DNA of 64,000 bases. Source: Bacteroidales bacterium. Its GTDB lineage: Bacteria; Bacteroidota; Bacteroidia; Bacteroidales; VadinHA17. Below, in pieces: positions 33,755-44,490 of this stretch. Under the pieces are notes generated by a model that saw only the letters and a list, made by a program, of their open reading frames with translations, ran no database searches and was not told the DNA's origin. The DNA is taken from NCBI GenBank assembly GCA_016709865.1, contig JADJLX010000005.1, forward strand, positions 1,302,001 to 1,366,000. The letters are read 5' to 3'. The position numbers were made by a program, and so were the translations under genes. Numbering within the stretch: the stretch's first letter is position 1; every line of letters starts with the position of its first letter.

Positions 33755-34862
33755 AAAGATAGCTGTCAGGAAGTGCAAAGAGTACAATCTCCATGATGTT
33801 TTTGATAACATTTCAGAGATTTACAGAATTACAGAGGGACCAGATGTAAAAGGCAAGCGAGTCCTTGTAAAACCTAATATCCTTACTGATGATGATCCTG
33901 CAAAATGCATCAGTACACATCCTGTGGTGGTTGAGGCTATGATTCGTTTTCTTCAGTCAAAAGGTGCTTCAGCGGTTATGGTTGGCGATTCGCCGGCAGT
34001 TCATACCCAGCGATTTAAAGGTGAAAAATCCGGAATCTCCAAAGTTTGTGAAACAACCGGGGCACAATGGGTTGATTTCACATTAAGTCCGGTTGAGAAA
34101 AAACTTAAAAAGCAAAAAATAAAAATTGCATCAGTCACCGGTGAGGTTGATCTTATTATCTCTGTTCCTAAATTCAAAAATCACGAACTGGTTTATTTCA
34201 CAGGGGCAATTAAAAACACACTGGGACTTGTACCCGGATTCACCAAAGCGAAGCAACATGCACTGCATCAGGAAAGAAATAGTTTTGGTGAATTTCTTGT
34301 CGATCTGAATGAAATAGTTACTCCTGACTATTTTCTAATGGATGGCATAATGGCAATGGAAGGACCAGGTCCGGGGAGAGGGTTCCCAACAAATGTCGGA
34401 CTCCTTTTAGGATCAACCAATCCGCTTGCACTCGACATTATTGCAACCAGGGTTGCAGGCTATGATCCTATGGTTATCCCGACTTCAAGAACTGCCCTTT
34501 TCAGAAAAATATGGCTTCAATCAGTTGAAGATATAGTTTATGATGGTCCTGAGATAGAATCAATTATAAAAGAAGGCTTCCTGAAAGTTCCTATTTCACA
34601 CATTAACAACATCGCGTTTAAGTTTGTGATGCACAGGATTAGCTTCCTCAGAAAATTTGAGAGGAGACCTGTATTTATTCATGATAAGTGCACCGGTTGC
34701 CAGAAGTGTGTAAATATCTGTCCGGTTCAGGCAATCAAACCTCTTTCTTCAAATAAGAAATATATTGTTCTGACAGACAGCAAGTGCATCAGATGTTTCT
34801 GCTGCAGCGAAGTCTGCAATGATGATGCAGTGGAAATAAAAAGAAAAGTTTTCGGAGTTTAA
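33747..34862 (+). CDS. DUF362 domain protein with C-terminal 2[4Fe-4S] ferredoxin
   Basis: Residues 1-300 are a DUF362 domain (VLVKPNILTDDDPAKCISTHP, KFKNHELVYFTGAIKN, DGIMAMEGPGPGRG). The last 60 residues are a bacterial ferredoxin domain with two clusters: CTGCQKCVNICP and CIRCFCCSEVCN. The second cluster motif, CxxCxCCxxxC, has a cysteine more than usual. Cytoplasmic, no signal peptide. The biochemical role is not established for the family, but an electron-transfer or metal-sulfur role is likely. It overlaps dacB by 8 bases. Confidence 0.88.
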   Translation: MNKKIAVRKCKEYNLHDVFDNISEIYRITEGPDVKGKRVLVKPNILTDDDPAKCISTHPVVVEAMIRFLQSKGASAVMVGDSPAVHTQRFKGEKSGISKVCETTGAQWVDFTLSPVEKKLKKQKIKIASVTGEVDLIISVPKFKNHELVYFTGAIKNTLGLVPGFTKAKQHALHQERNSFGEFLVDLNEIVTPDYFLMDGIMAMEGPGPGRGFPTNVGLLLGSTNPLALDIIATRVAGYDPMVIPTSRTALFRKIWLQSVEDIVYDGPEIESIIKEGFLKVPISHINNIAFKFVMHRISFLRKFERRPVFIHDKCTGCQKCVNICPVQAIKPLSSNKKYIVLTDSKCIRCFCCSEVCNDDAVEIKRKVFGV

Positions 34863-34880
34863 CTTTCTACGATGTAGTTA

Positions 34881-34965
34881 TCACTCTGTGTCTCTCTGTG
34901 ACTTCTCAGTGTCTCTCTGTGTCAGTTCTTTTAGTTCCACAGAGGAATCACAGAGAGCCACAGAG
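34881..34965. repeat. Inverted-pair copy of the CTCTGTG repeat
   Basis: The left arm (34881-34924) has four CTCTGTG or CTCAGTG words, and the right arm (34938-34965) the complementary CACAGAG words. It fills the space between two convergent genes up to the very stop codon of the M28 peptidase gene. Confidence 0.78.
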
Positions 34966-36330
34966 CTAGAAATCCATAAGATCTATGAGGTAAATCAGGG
35001 AAGCGATAGCAGCGCTGCCCATTTGTAATTCGCGGATGTTTACCTGTTCAAATGTATCGTTGGCGGAATGGTGATATGAAAAATATCGCTGTGTGTCAGG
35101 CATATAGCCAATCTGTAGTGCCCCAAGTGCTTTTAGCGGTCCGATATCAGAACCTCCGCCTCCTTTATCAAAATCACGTATATTATAAGGTATAAAGTAT
35201 TTCGAAAGAGACTGCAGTTTCTCAAGCTTCATGCCATCCGTGTCAAATCCAAATCCGCGCGGACTCATAACACCACGATCAGATTCAAGAGCTGCATAAT
35301 GATTTTCACCTTTCTTTTTTGCTTCTTCTGCATATGTTCTTCCGCCAGTTCCCGACATCTCCTCATTCATGAACATTACAGCCCTTATTGTCCGTTTTGG
35401 CCTGATTGCCAGTTTCTTAAAAATCCTTATCATCTCAATTGCCTGTACACAACCTCCGGCATCATCGTGTGCACCTTCAGTAATATCCCATGAATCAAGA
35501 TGTCCACCGACTGTAATGAATTCATTTGGATTCTGCGAGCCTCTGATCTCACCTATGACATTATAAGACCAGGTATCGGGATTGTTTTTGCAGGTTGAGA
35601 TCAGGCTTACTTTAAGTGATGGATCAGACCTGAGCCAGTTACTTAAAAGTTCTGCTCCTTTAGTTGAAATAGCTACAGCCGGAATTTTAGTTACACCTTC
35701 TTCATATCGCAATGCTCCTGTATGCGGGTAATCATCAAGAGCCTGGGTCGCTGAGCGGACTATTACGGCAATTGCTCCGAATTTTGAAGCTTCGGATGCT
35801 CCCTGAGTACGCTGATTAACAGCCCCTCCGTAACCTGAAAATGAATTGATTAACTTATTGTCAACTGGTCTGTTAAAGAAAACTATCTTCCCTTCAATCC
35901 TGTTCCGTCCAAGAACCTTCAACTCCTCAAAATCATGAACTTCAATAATCTCTGCAACCACCCCTTTTGAAGAAGTTCCAACGGACAGACCAAGAGCTGA
36001 TATGGGGAGTACTTTTTTACCCTTAACCTTTGAAACTACAGTACATTTTTCTGTTCCGCGATCCCAGGAAGGTACAGATACCTTCTGCAGCCACACTGAA
36101 TCGGCGCCTGCATCAATAAGAGCCTGCCTGGTGAATTCAACCGCCCTGGCGGCAGCAGGAGAACCATTTATCCTCCCGGGGGTTTTCTTACTCAGGTATT
36201 CAAGATTACTGTAAGCAGTATTATCAGATAAGGCCTCATCGAAGATTAAGCGAATAGTCTTATCAGGATCCTGACTTCTGCCGGAAAGTGAAGTCAGGAT
36301 CAGTATCAGAATAAGAATATTTTTCTGCAC
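34966..36330 (-). CDS. M28-family metallopeptidase (carboxypeptidase Q-like)
   Basis: An exported zinc peptidase. The signal peptide is ILILILILTSLSG, then RSQDPD. A protease-associated (PA) insert lies at about residues 90-220. The M28 metal-binding residues are in GGHLDSWD (His, with the bridging Asp in the EGAHDDAGG stretch), NEEMSG (catalytic and metal Glu), ESDRG (Asp) and YHHSANDT (His). The start is open: an ATG at 36405 or 36369 would overlap gyrB by 65 or 29 bases and put a hydrophilic stretch before the signal; a GTG at 36330, 10 bases after the gyrB stop, gives a normal signal peptide and is used here. Confidence 0.87.
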   Translation of the reverse strand: MQKNILILILILTSLSGRSQDPDKTIRLIFDEALSDNTAYSNLEYLSKKTPGRINGSPAAARAVEFTRQALIDAGADSVWLQKVSVPSWDRGTEKCTVVSKVKGKKVLPISALGLSVGTSSKGVVAEIIEVHDFEELKVLGRNRIEGKIVFFNRPVDNKLINSFSGYGGAVNQRTQGASEASKFGAIAVIVRSATQALDDYPHTGALRYEEGVTKIPAVAISTKGAELLSNWLRSDPSLKVSLISTCKNNPDTWSYNVIGEIRGSQNPNEFITVGGHLDSWDITEGAHDDAGGCVQAIEMIRIFKKLAIRPKRTIRAVMFMNEEMSGTGGRTYAEEAKKKGENHYAALESDRGVMSPRGFGFDTDGMKLEKLQSLSKYFIPYNIRDFDKGGGGSDIGPLKALGALQIGYMPDTQRYFSYHHSANDTFEQVNIRELQMGSAAIASLIYLIDLMDF

Positions 36331-36340
36331 TTTACAGATC

Positions 36341-38329
<1,989 letters not shown>

Positions 38330-38417
38330 TCAACATATTTCTTTGCGTTGGGGTATCAGAACCAACTAAGTTTTTGTAGTTATAATGTACTGATTTTATG
38401 CATTTTAATTACATCTG

Positions 38418-38452
38418 CAAATATACGGATTTAAAACGGTTTTTCGTCAAAA
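38418..38452 (-). promoter_or_regulatory. Promoter of gyrB
   Basis: TTTTG (38448-38452) and TATATTTG (38418-38425) are 22 bases apart on the minus strand. The leader would be about 100 bases long. Confidence 0.65.
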
Positions 38453-38516
38453 TAATTATGAAAATAATCCACAATTAGTGTTAAGAAATTAACAAAAGGA
38501 ATCTTTTAATGTTTTG

Positions 38517-38587
38517 CCCCCTGCCCCCTAAAGGGGGTTCTAAATCCGGGTTTTTAATAAGCCCCCCTTCAGGGGGGTTGGGGGGCT
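38517..38587. repeat. GC-rich hairpin cluster, CCCCC/GGGGG
   Basis: Two hairpins in a row: CCCCCTAAAGGGGG (38524-38537) and CCCCCCTTCAGGGGGG (38562-38577), with further C5 and G6 runs on each side (38517-38521 and 38580-38585). It ends at the stop codon of the barrel protein gene and may end its transcript. The GC-rich sequence contrasts with the AT-rich surroundings. Confidence 0.75.
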
Positions 38588-40310
38588 AAAGACTATAAGT
38601 GAACCCTATCATACCGAGGAACCTCATTGAAGGGTAATAGGCCCACTCGTAATAGCGGTTGTATGATATGTTATTGAATCTAGCCCAGAATGAAAGAATC
38701 TTTGAATAACGGTATTCAGCACTCAGGTTAAGGTTAAAGTGAGCAGGAAATTCAAACTGGCTTACAGGGAATAATACATCAATTCCTATAAGATCGCCAT
38801 TTACAATAACTTTTCTCTTCCCTTCTGCCGACAATTCCATTCCGGCAATAATTTTATCCTTCAGATTATACTTCAATCCAACAGATGCATCCCAGGAAGG
38901 CTTATTCCAGGCAGAAGCATTTTCTGCCAGCGTGTAGCGGTAAAAGTCACCCTTTGCACCATAAGATAATTTATCATTTATTTCTCCTGAAATCTCTGCA
39001 TGCAGATTAAGAATCTCTGCCTCATCTGATATCGGAGAAAAATAGTTTCCCCTGCCTGAAATAAGGATTGTGTCCTTACAAACAGTATTTGTATAGAACA
39101 GCATGTCATCAACAAGAGAGTATGATGCTGATAACAGGTAGTTGCCACCCAGGCCTGAGTTTCCTTTCAGTCCAGCGAGTACTATTAGCTTATGGTCTGT
39201 ATTCGGCAAAGTAAAAAGACTGCCATCCCTCAGGAGAAAAGGATTTTCAGATATTATTTTATACGGATCATTCTTCTCCATTTTGCCCGATAGTCCTGTA
39301 AAGAAACTTATATATGAAGGAACTATGTTGAATCCAAAGTTCATATCAGGATATATATGAAACTCAGGTGAATCAGTCATGTTTCTGTCAAGCAGGGCCT
39401 GGAAGCCAAGTTTGAAATTCCACTGTTCACTGCTCTTCTTTATAAAAGGGCTAACAGAGGCAATAAATTTAGGTTTGGTAAGGAACCTGTCAGAGATTCT
39501 GTCAAGATCGTATCCGATACCTGATCCCACATAAAATCCCTTATATGATTTTGCCATTATCCCGCTGAAGCCGGCATTATGCTGGAAGAGGTTTTTACCA
39601 TTATAAAAAAAGTTATACCAGAGATCAAAATCGTAGGAGAAGTTACTGGAATCTGTTGTTAATGATGATAATGAAACCCTGGCACCCAGATTATTATAAC
39701 CAAGTCTGATGTCTTTCTTTTCCGGAGAATAATTGAACAGGCTTGTATCGTATCCGTAAGCGTATCTGGTTTTCTGTGCAAGATCGATTGAACTTTCAAA
39801 GAGACTCTTTTTAAAAAATTTCCTTCCGAACAGGGATATCTCATTATCCATATAGCCGGCAAAAACCTTTTCTTCGTTCTGAAGCTTAACTTTACCGTTG
39901 GAGGAGAAATGACGTCCATAAAAACCCAGAGTACCTTTCTTAGACCGCTCATTTGTTATACTTATTTCTGCGAGCGGGGTAATATAATTGCCTAGACCGA
40001 TATTCACATAGCTTTTATACAGCTTAGTGAGCGGATCGGGCAGAAGTGCAGCCGCTTTCAACGGGCTTACAGTATATGCAGGCAGGAATGGTTGTGAATT
40101 GACCTCATAGCGAAAATCAGGCTTCACCTTCATTGTATCATTCATATCCGGAAGAAAACTTCTCTTCTTTGATTCAGGAAGTGAAGGCTTATAGGGATTA
40201 TAGAGAGTAACCTCCCTCTTGATAGTGGTCTCCTGCTTCTTTTCCTGAGCTGTGGCTGAAAAAACAGAGAATAGTATTAAGGCAGGTATAACCAGGTTTC
40301 TTTTTATCAT
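38586..40310 (-). CDS. Outer-membrane beta-barrel protein, TonB-receptor-like barrel without plug
   Basis: About 574 residues. The signal peptide (IPALILFSVFSATA, then QEKKQE) fits the ATG at 40310; an ATG at 40331 adds seven residues. A short periplasmic segment (YNPYKPSLPESKKRSFL) precedes about 450 residues of alternating strands typical of large outer-membrane barrels (for example AGYMDNEISLFGRKFF, GFNIVPSYISFFTGLSG), ending GMIGFTYSL. No TonB box or plug domain is evident. It is 25 bases after the big TPR gene, and the pairing of a TPR protein with a barrel suggests a common complex, but the function is unknown. Confidence 0.75.
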   Translation of the reverse strand: MIKRNLVIPALILFSVFSATAQEKKQETTIKREVTLYNPYKPSLPESKKRSFLPDMNDTMKVKPDFRYEVNSQPFLPAYTVSPLKAAALLPDPLTKLYKSYVNIGLGNYITPLAEISITNERSKKGTLGFYGRHFSSNGKVKLQNEEKVFAGYMDNEISLFGRKFFKKSLFESSIDLAQKTRYAYGYDTSLFNYSPEKKDIRLGYNNLGARVSLSSLTTDSSNFSYDFDLWYNFFYNGKNLFQHNAGFSGIMAKSYKGFYVGSGIGYDLDRISDRFLTKPKFIASVSPFIKKSSEQWNFKLGFQALLDRNMTDSPEFHIYPDMNFGFNIVPSYISFFTGLSGKMEKNDPYKIISENPFLLRDGSLFTLPNTDHKLIVLAGLKGNSGLGGNYLLSASYSLVDDMLFYTNTVCKDTILISGRGNYFSPISDEAEILNLHAEISGEINDKLSYGAKGDFYRYTLAENASAWNKPSWDASVGLKYNLKDKIIAGMELSAEGKRKVIVNGDLIGIDVLFPVSQFEFPAHFNLNLSAEYRYSKILSFWARFNNISYNRYYEWAYYPSMRFLGMIGFTYSL

Positions 40311-40356
40311 ATCAGAACAATTACTTTTCAATTTTCAATTATTTAATTGCTTCATT

Positions 40357-43300
40357 TCAGAGCGGCTGTTGTTTTGTATCAGTAAGAGCGTCAAGTTTTG
40401 ACTTTACCTCATCAAGTATCCCGTCGTTATCAACAGAATAATAATCCTTAAGGCTCTGGAGCGTAGCCCGGGCCTGCAGAGTATCTCCCTTCTTAATACT
40501 GATATCTGCAAGCAGCAGAAAGATCCTGGCCATCCAGAACTGATGCGGTGTATTCTGGTTAATAAACTCTGTAATTACTTTTTCTGCATCAGCAACCTGG
40601 TCTTTTTTATACAAAAGCTCGGCGACTCTGAATTTTGATTCTGCTCCTTCAGCACTTGTTACTTCAACAGAAACTTTCCGGAAATCCCTGAGAGCCTCAT
40701 CAATTTTGTTTATACTGTAATTAGCCTTTGCGCTCATGAAATTAGCTTCTCTTACCAGCTCTTCAGGAACATTAACAAAACTGATGATCTTTCCTGCTGC
40801 AATAATTGTCTTTTGTGCATTTTCAGCCTCATAAGCAGATCTGAGCTGGCCTTTAAGAGCAGCAAGTACAGTAGCATCGGTATTTGCTGCATTCTCAAGT
40901 CTTTCATAATAATCAAGAGATGATGCAAAGTCTTCTTTCTCAAAAGCAATAGATGATGCAGCTATCAGCGATTGTTCCATAAACTGATTATTAGGTTCAG
41001 CCGCTACTGCTGTATAATACTTCAGAGCCTCGTCATTGTTTCCGGCTGACCTGAGACATTCGGCAAGATAGTACTGTGCATTCTGCCTGAAACTACCGTT
41101 CGGAAATTCTGTGAGGTAATTTTTGAATACCTCCGTTGCCCTGTCGTATCTGGCTGATATATAAAGATTTTCTCCGGATGTATAAAGCATCGAATCTTTT
41201 GCAGCAAGGTTGACATCTCCGTATCCGTCAAGTGTTTTTACATATGCAAAGTAAGATTCAACATCATTCATTTCAACATAGGCATTTTTCAATCCGGTCA
41301 TTGCATTTCGTGCCTCCAGTGTGGATTTGAAATTCTCAATAACCTTTTTATACTGTGCAATTGCCTTTTCGTTTTCACCAAGGTTGTAGTAAAGAAGTCC
41401 AAGCTGAACAATAGCACGCGGCACAAGCGGATTTGAAGGGTATGTTGAAATTACACTATTCAGATCAGCTTCGCCCCTGGCATAATCTTCAAGAACAATA
41501 TAAGCCCTGCCCCTTTCAAATATTGCATTAGGCACAAATGTCGATTTAGGATATTTCTGAATAAGAGATGTAAGTATGTCTACCTTCCCTTTGCCGTCAT
41601 TCATTAATCCAAGCGAGAAGCCCTTCTGAAACATTGCGTAATCAGCATCGAGGTTACCATACTCTATAACCTTATCATAATAACTAATCGCCAAAGGATA
41701 ATTCATTGTGATATAATAGCAGTCCGCAATCCTGTTCTTTGTATCAGCCAATACCTCGGGACGCACATTTGTGACACCACTTTCGAAAGTCTTGAAATGG
41801 TTGAGTGCATTTGAATAATCGTCCAGATTAAACAGTGAATATCCAAGATTATACCTGACCATATTATATTCACTTAAAAGCATAGAACCGGGAATCCCCA
41901 TAAACTGCTCATAATCACTTTTTGCTTTATCATAATGAGCCAGCCTGTACCAGGCCTCACCTCTCCAGTAGATTGCCCTTGCCCTTATCTGCCTGTTATA
42001 TTTTTCATACTTAAGCGACTTGTCGAACATATCTATAGAAGCCTCGATCTCAAGGTTTTTGAATAATTCCAGTCCCCTGAAGAATGCAACTCTCTGATAA
42101 GCCTCCTCCAGACGGCTGTCTTTATTGGCAATCTTATCAAGCGATGCAAGAGCAGCTTTATAGCTTTTAAGCTGCATATAGGCACCAATCAGGTAATCGT
42201 ACACTTCCTGAATCCTTTCAGAACCAGGATAAAGATCGATGTACTCCTGAAACGATGCAATTGCCTCTCCGAATGGAGAATAGGCTAACTCGTAAGTCAG
42301 TTTCGCATAGTTGAAAAGCGACTCCTCTTTTATTTTCTTGTCGTAATTCAGTTTTGAAGCTTCTCCAAAAGCCAGCTGAGCACGCTTTTTATCACCTTTT
42401 TGGAGGTAGCAGTCACCCAGAATGTTCCAGATATTATGGCTGAGGATGTCACTTCTTACTCCAATATCAAGTAGCGTCTTTATAGCTTTGTCGATCTCTT
42501 TGGTTTTATAATAGCAATAACCAAGCTGGTATTTATCTTCACGTGCACTTGCTTTAGCACCGGCGGAATATTTTTCCAGATAAGGTAAGGCTTCAGCATA
42601 ATTCCCTTTATTGTAATAAGCGTCACCAATAAATCTGTAAAGTTCAACTACCCTCTCCTTCCCGGCTGAGCTGATGAGCTCCGGAGCAATCTCAAGTATG
42701 CCGTCATAATCTTTTTGAAGATAAAGGATCTGAACAATATAAAACGGGACTACTCCCCCGAATGTTTCATCATCTTTCAGCCGCATGAACCCTTCCATTG
42801 CTGTCTGATACATCTTGTCCTCATACGCAATCTGCGAGAAATAATAGATTGCAGGAGGAGTGTACTCAGTATCAATATCCTTTATTTCTGAAAACATCAG
42901 AAGAGCCTTCTCCTTATCACCTTTGATATAAGAAGAGTAGCCATAGCGGAAGAAGTATTCGGGCAACTTATCACTCTCAAGCTGCTGTCTGTTAACTGTT
43001 TCATAATACACTGAAGCCTTTCTGTAATTCTTATTCTGATAGAAATAGTCGCCCAGCTCAAGTCTGGCTTCATTTATGCGCGGACTCTCAGGATGTGTCG
43101 ATATATACATTACCATTCTGTACTCAGCATCTGTATTGAAAAGTCTCAATGCAGAAAGCGCACTGTAATATTCAGCTTCATCTTTTTTAATCTTTTCTGA
43201 GTTATCCTCACTTCTTACATATGAATCGAGCAGCCGTATTGCAGCAGGATATTTCTCCTTGTTAAACAATTCCATTCCCCTGTTGAATTCAGACCCCATC

Positions 43301-43407
43301 TCCTTCCCGGAAAAGGGGAGCTGCGACTTAACCTCTGTAACAGTGATTGTTAAAAGGAAGAATATTATCAATAAAAATACTGAGGAGCGGTCTGTCTTTC
43401 TGTTCAT
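40357..43407 (-). CDS. Large exported TPR-repeat protein
   Basis: A 1016-residue protein with an N-terminal signal peptide (FLLIIFFLLTITVTEVKS, then Q). From residue 40 to the C terminus it is built of tandem TPR or TPR-like helical pairs, at least fifteen; examples are YYNKGNYAEALPYLEKY, YSLFNLDDYSNALNHFKTF, YNLGENEKAIAQYKKV and YLAECLRSAGNNDEALKYY. It is a scaffold for protein-protein contacts in the periplasm. It is not a match to SprE/PorW that I can support. It is encoded directly ahead of a barrel protein, probably a partner. Confidence 0.85.
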   Translation of the reverse strand: MNRKTDRSSVFLLIIFFLLTITVTEVKSQLPFSGKEMGSEFNRGMELFNKEKYPAAIRLLDSYVRSEDNSEKIKKDEAEYYSALSALRLFNTDAEYRMVMYISTHPESPRINEARLELGDYFYQNKNYRKASVYYETVNRQQLESDKLPEYFFRYGYSSYIKGDKEKALLMFSEIKDIDTEYTPPAIYYFSQIAYEDKMYQTAMEGFMRLKDDETFGGVVPFYIVQILYLQKDYDGILEIAPELISSAGKERVVELYRFIGDAYYNKGNYAEALPYLEKYSAGAKASAREDKYQLGYCYYKTKEIDKAIKTLLDIGVRSDILSHNIWNILGDCYLQKGDKKRAQLAFGEASKLNYDKKIKEESLFNYAKLTYELAYSPFGEAIASFQEYIDLYPGSERIQEVYDYLIGAYMQLKSYKAALASLDKIANKDSRLEEAYQRVAFFRGLELFKNLEIEASIDMFDKSLKYEKYNRQIRARAIYWRGEAWYRLAHYDKAKSDYEQFMGIPGSMLLSEYNMVRYNLGYSLFNLDDYSNALNHFKTFESGVTNVRPEVLADTKNRIADCYYITMNYPLAISYYDKVIEYGNLDADYAMFQKGFSLGLMNDGKGKVDILTSLIQKYPKSTFVPNAIFERGRAYIVLEDYARGEADLNSVISTYPSNPLVPRAIVQLGLLYYNLGENEKAIAQYKKVIENFKSTLEARNAMTGLKNAYVEMNDVESYFAYVKTLDGYGDVNLAAKDSMLYTSGENLYISARYDRATEVFKNYLTEFPNGSFRQNAQYYLAECLRSAGNNDEALKYYTAVAAEPNNQFMEQSLIAASSIAFEKEDFASSLDYYERLENAANTDATVLAALKGQLRSAYEAENAQKTIIAAGKIISFVNVPEELVREANFMSAKANYSINKIDEALRDFRKVSVEVTSAEGAESKFRVAELLYKKDQVADAEKVITEFINQNTPHQFWMARIFLLLADISIKKGDTLQARATLQSLKDYYSVDNDGILDEVKSKLDALTDTKQQPL

Positions 43408-43634
43408 AACTAATTTTTTTTGGTCTCACATTAACATCATTATCAGGTACTGCAAAGCACCATTATACATAATGATCTAACTGTAAGCCATATATAATAA
43501 TTACCCTGTTTTAATAATCAATCGTAAAATTACAACTATTAAACGCCGGCAACCGGCCTTTATTACTGATTTTATTAACATATAAATGTTAATTATCAAT
43601 TCTTTCCTTAATTTGCACTTTAAATAACCGGAAT

Positions 43635-44348
43635 ATGCAGGAAAACCTACCTCTTGATGTGATTATAGAGCTGACAAACTGTACCATTTGGCAACAGGAT
43701 CATCTGGTGCTTTCAAATGTCAATCTCTCAGTGGGAAAAGGTGAATTTATATATCTGGTAGGAAGGGTAGGCAGCGGAAAATCAAGTCTTATTAAAACTC
43801 TTAATGCACAGATCCCTCTCAGGGACGGTACCGGACTAGTTGCAGGTTATAATCTGTCTAAGTTAAAAAGAAGAGAGATCCCGTATCTGAGGAGGAAGAT
43901 AGGTATTGTTTTTCAGGACTTCCAGTTACTTATCGACAGATCTGTAAATGATAATCTTGAATTTGTTCTTAAAGCTACCGGCTGGAAGAACAAAACTGAA
44001 ATTGACACACGTATCGGAGAGGTTCTTGAAAAGGTAGGACTGGGACTGAAAGGCTATAAGATGCCTCACCAGTTGTCGGGAGGAGAGCAGCAGCGTGTTG
44101 TTATCGGACGTGCTCTGCTGAATGACCCTGACATTATTCTGGCTGATGAGCCAACAGGAAACCTCGATCCTGAAACATCAGAAGGCATCATAAGACTATT
44201 GATGGACATTAGTAAAACAGGCAGGGCAGTTGTCGTTGCCACCCATAATTACACACTTCTTAAAAAATTCTCTGCCAGAACAATCAAGTGCGATGACGGG
44301 AAACTCTCTGAAATCAGGGAGGATGAGGAGATGGAGCTGCTCCTTTGA
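43635..44348 (+). CDS. ftsE: FtsE-like ABC transporter ATPase
   Basis: A single ABC ATPase of 237 residues: Walker A GRVGSGKS (43-50), Q-loop in IVFQDFQLL, signature LSGGEQQRV, Walker [12 protein letters not shown], and His in [27 protein letters not shown] is the FtsE pattern. FtsE with FtsX controls peptidoglycan hydrolases at division. No ftsX lies next to it, and the C terminus is slightly longer than usual with an acidic EDEEMELLL end. Identification is good for the family, less so for the exact name. It converges on the GH42 gene through a repeat block. Confidence 0.82.
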   Translation: MQENLPLDVIIELTNCTIWQQDHLVLSNVNLSVGKGEFIYLVGRVGSGKSSLIKTLNAQIPLRDGTGLVAGYNLSKLKRREIPYLRRKIGIVFQDFQLLIDRSVNDNLEFVLKATGWKNKTEIDTRIGEVLEKVGLGLKGYKMPHQLSGGEQQRVVIGRALLNDPDIILADEPTGNLDPETSEGIIRLLMDISKTGRAVVVATHNYTLLKKFSARTIKCDDGKLSEIREDEEMELLL

Positions 44349-44351
44349 AAA

Positions 44352-44480
44352 TGGCTCAAAGGTTCAAGGGCATAAAGGCGCAAAGGCAAAGGGCAAAGGG
44401 CACGGTGCAAAGGGCTCGGAGCAAAGCATTTTATGATTTCCCTCCGTGTAACTCTGTGCTCTCCGTGTCTCCGTGGTTAA
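44352..44480 (+). repeat. CAAAGG block plus single-arm CTCCGTG repeat
   Basis: A degenerate CAAAGG/GGGCAAAG block (44352-44428) lies before one 39-bp unit (44442-44480), from CTCCGTGTAACTCTGTG to TCCGTGGTTAA. It lies between convergent ftsE and the GH42 gene, but with only one arm. Confidence 0.75.
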
Positions 44481-44490
44481 TATAGATTTC

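Noticed and set aside
43545..43557. Hairpin GCCGG-CAA-CCGGC as a terminator
   Set aside because: The stem has only five base pairs and no T-run; it lies between divergent genes where no transcript needs to end.
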